Shown here: piece by piece, positions 1 to 5,819 of the stretch
Position numbering within the stretch: position 1 is the stretch's first letter
Layout of the letters: the number at the start of each line of letters is the position of its first letter
Assembly: GCA_964417835.1 (NCBI GenBank)
Contig: CAYQJD010000040.1
Span: 1-7,103 of the forward strand
Direction of reading: 5' to 3'
Source: UMGS1124 sp964417835
GTDB taxonomy: Bacteria; Bacillota_I; Bacilli_A; RF39; UBA660
DNA: 7,103 bases
Position numbers and translations under genes: made by a program
Notes under the pieces: model-generated
Told to the model about the DNA's origin: nothing
Database searches by the model: none
The model's input: only the letters and a program-made list of their open reading frames with translations

Positions 1-373
1 CTGGAGCCCATTTATCAATTTTGATTTTATCTTCAATAAATTTTGCCATTTTAGGATATTTTATAAGTTTATATTTGCCCTTAGACAAACCACGTTTAAA
101 GTTATAATTATTTTGTGCATCAACTGCATTATATGGTTTAGGAATAAATCTTCCTGTTCTAACCATTAATTTATAACTTTTCCTTTTTTTAAGTTCTCTA
201 GAAATAGTAGATTTATGAACTCCAAGATAATTAGCAATATAAGTATTATTAAATAGTCTTTTTCCTTTAATATCTTTTTGCTCAATAAATGATTGAATTA
301 TAACTCGATCTGCTTGTTTTAAGTGATGATATTGATTTTCCTTTCTTTTTAATGTATTATATACTTTAGACAT
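1..373 (-). CDS. IS30-family transposase, N-terminal part (runs off left edge)
   Basis: The frame starts at the ATG complementary to 371-373 and stays open for 124 codons to the window edge, so the stop and the DDE catalytic domain are not visible. The product would bind the element's ends and cut and join DNA. The N-terminus has the usual IS30 layout: a basic, polar segment (residues 1-40), then a helix-turn-helix at about 44-63 (IANYLGVHKSTISRELKKR), then a Tyr-Asn-Ala-Val region and the Lys-Trp-Ala-Pro stretch near 121-124, which usually precedes the catalytic domain. The start is supported by a Shine-Dalgarno sequence (AAGAAAGGAAA on the minus strand, about 381-391). There are no frameshifts or stops in the visible part, so this end looks intact; whether the whole element is active cannot be judged. 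Family assignment is from recognition of the HTH and its surroundings. Confidence 0.85.
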   Translation of the reverse strand, partial: MSKVYNTLKRKENQYHHLKQADRVIIQSFIEQKDIKGKRLFNNTYIANYLGVHKSTISRELKKRKSYKLMVRTGRFIPKPYNAVDAQNNYNFKRGLSKGKYKLIKYPKMAKFIEDKIKIDKWAP

Positions 374-428
374 ATGAATTTTCCTTTCTTTATTTGCGTA
401 AGAATTATTATAGATTATTCATATGTCT
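368..428 (-). promoter_or_regulatory. Inverted repeat over the transposase start codon
   Basis: Positions 368-379 (AGACATATGAAT) and 417-428 (ATTCATATGTCT) are perfect 12-base reverse complements. In a minus-strand RNA that enters from outside the element, they would pair into a hairpin with the ATG (371-373) in the stem and the ribosome binding site in the 37-nt loop. RNA from the element's own promoter begins near 400, lacks the distal arm and would leave the start free. This resembles the known protection of some insertion sequences from read-through translation; the role here is inferred from geometry. Confidence 0.55.
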
Positions 429-435
429 TTTTCAA
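407..435 (-). promoter_or_regulatory. Promoter of the IS30 transposase
   Basis: On the minus strand, TTGAAA (435 to 430) and TATAAT (412 to 407) are separated by 17 bases, close to the sigma-A consensus. Transcription would start near 400, giving a leader of about 27 nt that contains the ribosome binding site. The spacer holds the distal arm of an inverted repeat whose other arm covers the start codon, so the element's own transcript excludes that distal arm. Confidence 0.7.
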
Positions 436-450
436 TGCAACTTTGTTGCA
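436..450. repeat. Small palindrome near the IS30 end
   Basis: TGCAAC and GTTGCA form 6-bp arms around a TTT spacer. The stretch is GC-richer than its surroundings and sits just outside the transposase promoter, where the terminal inverted repeat of the element is expected. It could be part of the transposase binding site. The exact outer boundary of the element cannot be fixed without the other end. Confidence 0.45.
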
Positions 451-482
451 CTTCAAATTTAAATTAACAAAATAAAATTATT

Positions 483-511
483 TAGACAATTATATTTATC
501 TATGATAAAAT
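483..511 (+). promoter_or_regulatory. Promoter of the parA-parB operon
   Basis: TAGACA (483-488) matches the -35 consensus at five of six positions. After a 17-base spacer, TAAAAT (506-511) matches the -10 box at five of six and is preceded by TG at 503-504 (extended -10). Transcription would start near 518, about 29 nt before the parA ATG. No operator or parS-like palindrome is visible in this stretch. Confidence 0.65.
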
Positions 512-546
512 TAAATATATATGGAAAATAAAAAGGCAGTGATAAA

Positions 547-1332
547 ATGACGAAAATAATATCTTTAGTAAATCAAAAAGGAGGCGTAGGTAAAACAACT
601 TCTAGTATAAACTTATCAGCCTCTTTAGGAAAATTAGGTAAAAAGACATTATTAATAGATTTAGATCCTCAAGGAAATGCAACTACAGGATTAGGAATAA
701 ATAAAGGAGAAATTGCTTATAGTGTTTATGATGTATTAACAGAAAAATGTAATATAACAAAAGCAATAATTAAAACAAAATTTAAAAATTTATCTATTCT
801 TCCAGCTACTATAAATTTAGCCGGAATAGATATTGAACTGGTTGAAAAGACTTATCAGGATAATACTTTTAAGAAAAATGAGCAATTAAAAAATGCGTTA
901 AAAGAAGTATCTAATAAATATGATTATATCATTATAGATTGCCCTCCTTCATTAGGTCTCTTAACTACTAATGCATTAGTAAGTAGTAACTCAGTTATTA
1001 TACCTGTACAATGCGAGTTCTTTGCTTTAGAAGGAATTACACAACTTTTAAATACTATCATTATGACACAAACTAGACTTAATCCTAGTTTAAAAATCGA
1101 AGGAGTATTATTAACTTTACTTGATTCTAGAACAGTTTTAGGATTAGAAGTTGTAGAAGAAGTTAGAAAATTTTTTAAGGAAAAAGTATTTAATACAATT
1201 ATTCCAAGACTTATAAGATTGGTAGAAGCACCTAGTCATGGGGAACCTATTATTGAATACGATCCATTAAGTCGAGCAGCTGAGGCCTATTTGAATTTGG
1301 CAAAGGAGGTAATTTCAAGAGATGGAGAATAA
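547..1332 (+). CDS. parA: ParA/Soj chromosome-partitioning ATPase
   Basis: This is the Walker-type ATPase of the chromosomal ParABS system. It binds the nucleoid as an ATP dimer, and ParB stimulates its ATP hydrolysis, which drives origin segregation; in Bacillus the Soj homologue also influences DnaA. The 261 residues are the normal length for the short chromosomal form, which lacks the N-terminal HTH of plasmid ParA. Visible motifs are the deviant Walker A KGGVGKTT (11-18, with signature Lys11 and catalytic Lys16), Walker A' with Asp40 in DLDPQGN, Walker B ending at Asp131 in IIIDCPPS, and the C-terminal EAPSHGEPI block (227-235). A modest Shine-Dalgarno (AAAAGG, 531-536) precedes the ATG. 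The gene opens the operon, and its last 11 bases overlap parB. All key residues are present. Confidence 0.97.
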   Translation: MTKIISLVNQKGGVGKTTSSINLSASLGKLGKKTLLIDLDPQGNATTGLGINKGEIAYSVYDVLTEKCNITKAIIKTKFKNLSILPATINLAGIDIELVEKTYQDNTFKKNEQLKNALKEVSNKYDYIIIDCPPSLGLLTTNALVSSNSVIIPVQCEFFALEGITQLLNTIIMTQTRLNPSLKIEGVLLTLLDSRTVLGLEVVEEVRKFFKEKVFNTIIPRLIRLVEAPSHGEPIIEYDPLSRAAEAYLNLAKEVISRDGE

Positions 1333-2215
1333 AAGAAAAGCTCTTGGTAAGGGGCTAGAACAATTATTTAATAGTGAACCATTAAATTTTGAAACACTTA
1401 ACAATTATGAACAAGAAATTATTAATTCTTCAAATAAAAATGATATATTAGAAATTCCTTTAAAAGAAATTCGCAGTAATCCTCATCAACCAAGAGAATA
1501 TTTTGATGAGGAAGCGTTAAATGAATTAGCAGAATCTATAAAAGAACATGGAGTAATTGAACCAATAATAGTAAAAAAAAGTATAAAGGGATATGATTTA
1601 GTTGCAGGTGAGAGAAGAACTAAAGCAGCATTATTAGCAGGATTAGATACCATTCCTGCAATTATAAGAGAATTTACTGATAGACAAATGATGGAAATTG
1701 CTTTAATAGAGAATATTCAAAGAGAAGATCTATCTCCTATAGAAGAAGCAATAGCATATAAAAATTATATAGATAATACGGGTTTCACACAAGAAGAAGT
1801 TGCAAAAAAATTTGGTAAATCAAGGAGTTATATAACTAATCTATTAGGTTTATTAAATCTTCCCAAACAAATTCAAAATGAAGTTAATAATGGACTTATT
1901 AGTATGTCACATGCAAGAGTTTTAAGTAAAATGGATAATGATGAATTAGTATCTAACTTAGCAGAAAAAATAATAAATGATGGTATTAGTGTTAGAGAAT
2001 TAGAGGATTTAAGCCGTGAAGAAAATGTTATAAAGAAAAATAAAATTGTTAGAAATGATATGAATTCTAAGTATAAGATTTATGAGTCTATTATGAGAGA
2101 AACTATTGGAACTAAAGTGCAAATATCGAAAAATAAAATTTCTATACCATTTGATTCAATTTCTGATTTAGAAAGAATTTTAGAAATACTTAATATTGGT
2201 TTCGAGGAAATATAA
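1322..2215 (+). CDS. parB: ParB/Spo0J partition protein (CTP-dependent clamp)
   Basis: This protein binds parS sites, spreads as a CTP-loaded sliding clamp, loads SMC and stimulates ParA. The 297 residues show the full family layout: a short basic N-terminus with the LGKGLEQLF box (8-16) that contacts ParA, the CTP-binding domain from about 41 with NPHQPR (53-58), GERR (96-99) and ENIQREDLSP (130-139), a helix-turn-helix at about 155-178 for parS recognition, the SHARVL segment (196-201), and a C-terminal dimerisation domain from about 250. A strong Shine-Dalgarno (AAGGAGG, 1303-1309) lies inside the end of parA, and the two frames overlap by 11 bases, so translation is probably coupled. Because the motifs and the position after ParA fit, this is the main ParB rather than the Noc paralogue. 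Confidence 0.97.
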   Translation: MENKRKALGKGLEQLFNSEPLNFETLNNYEQEIINSSNKNDILEIPLKEIRSNPHQPREYFDEEALNELAESIKEHGVIEPIIVKKSIKGYDLVAGERRTKAALLAGLDTIPAIIREFTDRQMMEIALIENIQREDLSPIEEAIAYKNYIDNTGFTQEEVAKKFGKSRSYITNLLGLLNLPKQIQNEVNNGLISMSHARVLSKMDNDELVSNLAEKIINDGISVRELEDLSREENVIKKNKIVRNDMNSKYKIYESIMRETIGTKVQISKNKISIPFDSISDLERILEILNIGFEEI

Positions 2216-2219
2216 AATA

Positions 2220-3026
2220 ATGAAAAAAATATTAAATATTCTAAGTACTAAGCAAGTTTATGGAACGTTAATCATTTTATTTATAACTTATATTATTTAT
2301 AAAGGTTTGAATGTATTAGTAAAAAATTTAGTTATTAAAGGTAAAAGTGAAATAGAAATTAAAAGAAAAAAAACAATTGTAATTTTATTTAATAATATAT
2401 TTAAATATATTTTAATTATTTTTATGGCTTTGTCTTTATTAAAACTTTATGGAATTGATACTACAAGTATAATTGCTGGACTGGGTATTGTTGGAGTTGT
2501 AATAGGGATGAGTATTCAAGATGCACTAAAAGATATCATAAGTGGAATTAATATTATTATGGATAATTATTTTGTAGTAGGCGATATAGTAGATTATGAA
2601 GGATTTATGGGAACTGTTATTGAATTTGGATTAAAAACTACAAAAATAAAAAAATTAACTGGAGAAGTTTTATCTATTTCTAATAGAAATATCGATAAAA
2701 TAATTAATATCAGTCAAGAAAAAGCCATAGTTCAATTAGATATACCTACTGCTTATGAAGAAAATTTTGATAAGATTGAATCAGTTTTAAAAGAAGTATT
2801 GGATAATTCAAAAAAAACCTATAAAAAAATAGATAAAATAGAGTTTTTAGGAATATCTTCATTTGAAGAATCTTGTATTATCTATTCTGTAAGATTTAGG
2901 TGTGAGCGAGAAACTCAATGGGATTTGAGGAGATGCTTATTAAAAGATATAAAAGAAGCATATGATAGAAACAAGATAAAAATACCTTATAATCAATTGG
3001 AGGTTCATAATGGAACTAAAATATAA
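2220..3026 (+). CDS. mscS: Small-conductance mechanosensitive channel, MscS family
   Basis: This is a membrane channel that opens under membrane tension and releases solutes during hypo-osmotic shock. The 268 residues fit a minimal MscS: membrane segments at about 13-35 and 58-77, then the pore-lining TM3 at about 83-115 with the Gly/Ala-rich IIAGLGIVGVVIGMSIQDAL, followed by the cytoplasmic beta domain (NYFVVGDIVDYEGFMGTV, 116-133) and an alpha-beta C-terminal domain ending in a family-like IKIPYNQ. The ATG at 2220 was chosen because GAGG (2204-2207) lies upstream; an in-frame TTG at 2196 inside parB has no ribosome binding site. It begins four bases after the parB stop, and its end overlaps the next gene by 17 bases. 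It sits in the parAB operon, an arrangement I believe recurs in other Firmicutes. Confidence 0.92.
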   Translation: MKKILNILSTKQVYGTLIILFITYIIYKGLNVLVKNLVIKGKSEIEIKRKKTIVILFNNIFKYILIIFMALSLLKLYGIDTTSIIAGLGIVGVVIGMSIQDALKDIISGINIIMDNYFVVGDIVDYEGFMGTVIEFGLKTTKIKKLTGEVLSISNRNIDKIINISQEKAIVQLDIPTAYEENFDKIESVLKEVLDNSKKTYKKIDKIEFLGISSFEESCIIYSVRFRCERETQWDLRRCLLKDIKEAYDRNKIKIPYNQLEVHNGTKI

Positions 3027-3201
3027 AGTTGGCACTAAAGTTATAATGAAAAAAAATCATGCTTGTCAAACTAATGAGTGGATAATCACACGAGTTGGTG
3101 TTGATGTTAAAATAAAATGTTTAAAATGTAATCGTGAAATAATGTTAGATAGGTTAGAATTTGAAAAAAAATTGAGGAGGATAATTAATGAGGAAGATTA
3201 A
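3010..3201 (+). CDS. DUF951 family small protein
   Basis: This 63-residue protein matches the DUF951 pattern that I recognise from Firmicutes, where it often lies near parB and ychF: an N-terminal VGTKVIMKKNHAC, a Trp-Ile-Ile-x-Arg-x-Gly segment (24-30), a CLKC pair (37-40) and MLDRLEFEKKL (45-55). His18, Cys19, Cys37 and Cys40 could form a small zinc site, which is inference. The molecular role of the family is not known to me. The start has a good Shine-Dalgarno (TGGAGG, 2998-3003). The gene overlaps the channel gene by 17 bases upstream and the transporter gene by 14 bases downstream, so its translation is probably coupled to both. Confidence 0.88.
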   Translation: MELKYKVGTKVIMKKNHACQTNEWIITRVGVDVKIKCLKCNREIMLDRLEFEKKLRRIINEED

Positions 3202-4723
3202 AAAAATAAGAGAAAAAATAGTTCTTCATCCTATAATGTCTTTTTTAATATTAATTTTGATTACAATATGTTTAAGTGGAATTTTATCTCTTTTTGATAT
3301 AACAAGTACGTATAAAAGCGTTAATGTTAAAACTAATGCTTTAGAAACAAACATGGTTACTATACAAAACTTATTTAGTCTTAGAGGTGTGAAATATATT
3401 TTTAGTAATACAGTTTCTAATTTTGCATCTTTTACTCCGTTAAGCATGTTACTAATTGCTTTATTAGGACTAGGTATAATGGATAAGACAGGTTTTTTAG
3501 ACACTCTTTTTTATGTACTTACTCATAAATTAAGAAAAAATGTAGTAACTTTTATATTAGTTTTTATATGTATATTTTCAAGTATAGCGGGGGATATTTC
3601 TTATATAATTTTAATACCCTTGTCAGCTTTATTATTTAAATATGGAAAAAGAAATCCCCAAGCTGGAATAATTGCATCATTTGCTTCTATAAGTTGTGGT
3701 ATAGGAATAAATATTTTTATAAACTCAGTTGATTCATCCTTAATTAATTATACTGAATTTGCTGCTAATATTATAAAAGAAGGTTATACAGTTTCAACAA
3801 GTAGCTTTTTTATAATAATGTTATTTGCAATAATTACTTTATCATTTATTATTACAAATATAACTGAGAAGTATGTTATTCCTAGGTTACCTAAAAATGA
3901 AGTGGATGAGCAAGAAAAAAAAATTACAAAAAAAGAGAAGAAAGCATTGTATATTTCTTTAATAATTGGTGCTATATATGTTGTCATTTTTATATATAAT
4001 ATTATTCCTGGGGTACCATTAGGTGGAAATTTGCTTGATTATACACAAAAATTATATATAGATAAGTTGTTTGGTTATAATTCATTTTTTAATTCTGGTT
4101 TTGTTTTTGTTATAACAATATTGTTCTTTATTTTAGGATTGATATATGGTATTTTAACTAAAAGTATAAAAAATCAGAAAGATATGTGTGATAATTTAAG
4201 TCATTCCTTAGATTTTATGGGAAAAGTATTGGTTTTAATATTTTTTGCATCAACATTTATTTCGATTTTAAAATATTCAAATATAGGAATGTTGTTTGTA
4301 TCATTAGGAGTAAATTTATTGTCAAATGTTAATATTACAGGAATACCATTAATAATTATTGTTTTTCTAATGTCTGCTTTATCAACGATACTACTGCCTT
4401 CATCTGTTCATAAATGGTCCATAATGAGTGCAACTGTAGTTCCAATACTTATGAATTCTGGAATATCTCCAGAATTTGCACAGGTTATTTTTAGGGCTGG
4501 TGAGTCGGTAACATATGCATTGACTCCGGTTATGGCATATTTTGTTATATATTTAGCTTATATGGAACTTTATGATCCAGATAAAAAAGGAATAGGATTA
4601 TTTAAATCTTTAAAATATATGGTTCCTTATTCATTAGGTACGTTGTGTATATGGTTAATAATTATATTACTATGGTATTTAACTTCAATGCCATTAGGTA
4701 TAAATATATCGCCAGTATTATAG
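3188..4723 (+). CDS. AbgT-family transporter
   Basis: This is an integral membrane transporter of the AbgT family, whose studied members (E. coli AbgT, Neisseria MtrF) move p-aminobenzoyl-glutamate or export sulfonamide-type antimetabolites. The substrate here is not known. The 511 residues are normal for the family, with about 11-13 hydrophobic segments. Family-like stretches are IMDKTGFLDTL (97-107), FSSIAGDISYIILIPLSALL (130-149, with Asp136), the SSVHKWSIMSATVVPILM hairpin (405-422), and RAGESVTYALTPVMAYF (436-452); the end PLGINI (502-507) also fits. A charged loop lies at about 235-252. The start has a strong Shine-Dalgarno (GAGGAGG, about 3174-3180) and overlaps the DUF951 gene by 14 bases. 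The TAG stop is followed in frame by a TAA four codons later. Confidence 0.9.
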   Translation: MRKIKKIREKIVLHPIMSFLILILITICLSGILSLFDITSTYKSVNVKTNALETNMVTIQNLFSLRGVKYIFSNTVSNFASFTPLSMLLIALLGLGIMDKTGFLDTLFYVLTHKLRKNVVTFILVFICIFSSIAGDISYIILIPLSALLFKYGKRNPQAGIIASFASISCGIGINIFINSVDSSLINYTEFAANIIKEGYTVSTSSFFIIMLFAIITLSFIITNITEKYVIPRLPKNEVDEQEKKITKKEKKALYISLIIGAIYVVIFIYNIIPGVPLGGNLLDYTQKLYIDKLFGYNSFFNSGFVFVITILFFILGLIYGILTKSIKNQKDMCDNLSHSLDFMGKVLVLIFFASTFISILKYSNIGMLFVSLGVNLLSNVNITGIPLIIIVFLMSALSTILLPSSVHKWSIMSATVVPILMNSGISPEFAQVIFRAGESVTYALTPVMAYFVIYLAYMELYDPDKKGIGLFKSLKYMVPYSLGTLCIWLIIILLWYLTSMPLGINISPVL

Positions 4724-4730
4724 GGTTTAT

Positions 4731-5195
4731 ATGAATAATAAAATTAAAATTTATTTAGAAAATCAACAAAATTACAAAAATTTATTTAATTAGAATAAAA
4801 TCTCTCAAGATTTAGAAGATTTTATTATAAAAGAATCAAAAATTATTCCTTTAAAAGAAAAAATTATCATTGAAATTAAAATAAATTTAAATAAAATAGA
4901 AAAAGACAAATTAGAAAATATGATAAAATTAAGTATTGCAGATGATATTAAAGAATTAGAAATGATTTTGAAAAAATATTTTATTCAAGATATAATATTG
5001 TTAGCTTTAGGAATTGCAGCATTAATAATCTATATAAGTATAAAAAATTTATCAGTTTTATCTGAGGTTGTTTTAATAATTGGATGGGTTTTTATTTGGG
5101 AATCAATATATAATATATTTTTTTCAAGAACAGAAATTAAATATAAAATAAGAAAACGTAAGCAATTATTAAAAAGTGATATTATTTTTGTTTGA
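4731..5195 (+). pseudogene. Small two-helix membrane protein gene interrupted by a TAG codon
   Basis: The frame starts at the ATG at 4731, seven bases after the transporter stop, with a weak Shine-Dalgarno (AGGG, 4722-4725). It meets TAG at codon 21 (4791-4793) and then stays open in the same frame to TGA at 5193. The full frame would give about 154 residues: a polar N-terminal part, a helical region at about 50-80, two hydrophobic segments at about 86-103 and 109-130, and a basic tail (KYKIRKRKQLLKS). The first ATG after the TAG is at 4920 and has no ribosome binding site, so a shortened 91-residue product is less likely. The simplest reading is a nonsense mutation in a gene that still looks protein-coding throughout. 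A sequencing error or TAG read-through remain possible. The layout resembles small uncharacterised membrane proteins of Clostridia that I recall; no function is known to me. Confidence 0.6.
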
Positions 5196-5203
5196 ATTCA
5201 TTG

Positions 5204-5273
5204 AAATAAAAAAGTTTTTTATTGATGCCTTCTATTTGGGGGTCACATCATATTTAAAGAAACTTTTTTATTT
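5204..5273 (+). terminator. Long AU-rich hairpin, probable terminator of the parAB operon
   Basis: Positions 5204-5217 and 5260-5273 are perfect 14-base reverse complements; one G-U pair and two more A-U pairs extend the stem to 17 (5204-5220 with 5257-5273). The right arm ends in a run of six T followed by ATTTA. The left arm begins with A-rich sequence, so the structure could work in both directions. The stem has only one G-C pair and an unusually long 36-nt loop, which itself holds a small hairpin (TGATG 5223-5227 with CATCA 5246-5250). It lies nine bases after the last frame of the operon. Confidence 0.6.
5223..5250. mobile_element. 28-bp segment resembling an IS3-family terminus
   Basis: The segment ends in TTTGGGGGTCACATCA, which on the other strand reads TGATGTGACCCCC, similar to the terminal repeats I recall for IS150-group IS3 elements. 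It begins with TGATG and ends with CATCA, so it has TG and CA edges. TAT lies on both sides (5220-5222 and 5251-5253), as a 3-bp target duplication would. It sits exactly in the loop of the terminator hairpin. It could be a heavily deleted element or only a loop that looks similar by chance. Confidence 0.35.
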
Positions 5274-5328
5274 ATGTCAAAAAATGTCATTTTTATTGAA
5301 AAATATATTTTTAATTTTTTTTTTATTA

Positions 5329-5334
5329 TATAAT
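5329..5334 (+). promoter_or_regulatory. Possible -10 box of the acetyltransferase unit
   Basis: A perfect TATAAT lies 29 bases upstream of the acetyltransferase start, after a long T-rich run. No convincing -35 box sits at the right distance: the nearest TTGAAA (5296-5301) is 27 bases away. The position after the terminator hairpin makes a new promoter likely, but in sequence this AT-rich a -10 match alone is weak evidence. Confidence 0.35.
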
Positions 5335-5363
5335 TAAAATAAAGATAGAAAGTAGGAACATTT

Positions 5364-5807
5364 ATGAATAAAGAAATAATATTTAGAGAAATGAGATTAG
5401 ATGATATTTTTGAAGTAATAGATTTGTGTAATACATGTTTTAATGAAACAACAGATATTAATTATGCTAAAAAGATCTTCCAGGAAACTATCAATGATAA
5501 AAATCAAATTTATTTGATAGGATTAATTGATAATAAAATAATTGCTCATTCTAAGATTACAATTATTCCAACAATATATGAAGATATGAATATTTATGCC
5601 ATATTGAATCATGTATGTGTAAAACCTGAATATAGAAGACATAATATAGCTACAAAAATGTTAGATGAAGTAACTAGAATTTGTAAAGAAAGAAATTGTA
5701 AGGCAATAGAATTATGGTCTAAAAATTTTAGACAACCAGCACATGAATGCTATAAAAAATATGGTTTTATAGTAGAAGATGCCAAATTTTTTGCTAAAAA
5801 GATATAG
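5364..5807 (+). CDS. GNAT family N-acetyltransferase
   Basis: The 147 residues match a single-domain GNAT enzyme, which transfers the acetyl group of acetyl-CoA to an amine; the substrate cannot be told from the sequence. The N-terminal FREMRLDDIFEVIDLCNTCF (7-26) is the usual first strand and helix. Motif A is HVCVKPEYRRHNIATKML (83-100). The C-terminal ECYKKYGF (128-135) gives the normal motif B Tyr, here Tyr130, a likely general acid. The CoA pyrophosphate loop, normally R/Q-x-x-G-x-G/A, reads R91-R-H-N94-I-A96, with Asn in place of Gly. The start has a Shine-Dalgarno (AGGA, 5354-5357). The stop is TAG-TAA in tandem, and the next gene follows after 12 bases, so the two are probably co-transcribed. 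Confidence 0.9.
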   Translation: MNKEIIFREMRLDDIFEVIDLCNTCFNETTDINYAKKIFQETINDKNQIYLIGLIDNKIIAHSKITIIPTIYEDMNIYAILNHVCVKPEYRRHNIATKMLDEVTRICKERNCKAIELWSKNFRQPAHECYKKYGFIVEDAKFFAKKI

Positions 5808-5819
5808 TAAGGAGATAAA

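Larger units (their letters stand above)
1..460 (-). mobile_element. IS30-family insertion sequence, 5' end only
   Basis: This is the promoter-proximal end of an IS30-type insertion sequence, read on the minus strand and cut by the left edge of the window. It contains the N-terminal part of the transposase, a leader, a well-formed promoter and, furthest out, a GC-richer palindromic stretch around 436-450 that probably belongs to the terminal inverted repeat. The outer boundary is not certain, because the other end of the element and the target duplication lie outside the window; 460 is an estimate. The element lies directly upstream of the parA promoter and is transcribed away from it. Confidence 0.75.

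Noticed and set aside
521..550. Nine-codon frame (MENKKAVIK) ending over the parA start as a regulatory upstream ORF
   Set aside because: It has no ribosome binding site, would begin only a few bases after the predicted transcript start, and is short enough to arise by chance.
1781..1796. GGTTTCACACAAGAAG inside parB as a parS site
   Set aside because: It matches only the left half of the parS palindrome (GTTTCAC); the right half is not there, and the bases are explained by the parB codons. No intact parS was seen in the window.
2196..2219. TTG start giving the channel eight more residues
   Set aside because: No Shine-Dalgarno precedes it, it lies within parB, and the ATG at 2220 has GAGG upstream.
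3226..3504. 92-codon frame on the minus strand inside the transporter gene
   Set aside because: It mirrors the hydrophobic codons of the AbgT gene, has no family features and no own upstream signals.
3784..3987. 67-codon frame on the minus strand inside the transporter gene
   Set aside because: It is antisense to a well-supported gene and has only low-complexity hydrophobic sequence.
4920..5195. Independent 91-residue gene starting at 4920
   Set aside because: No ribosome binding site precedes this ATG, and the same frame is coding-like back to 4794 and, beyond the TAG, to 4731. It is better read as the 3' part of the interrupted gene.
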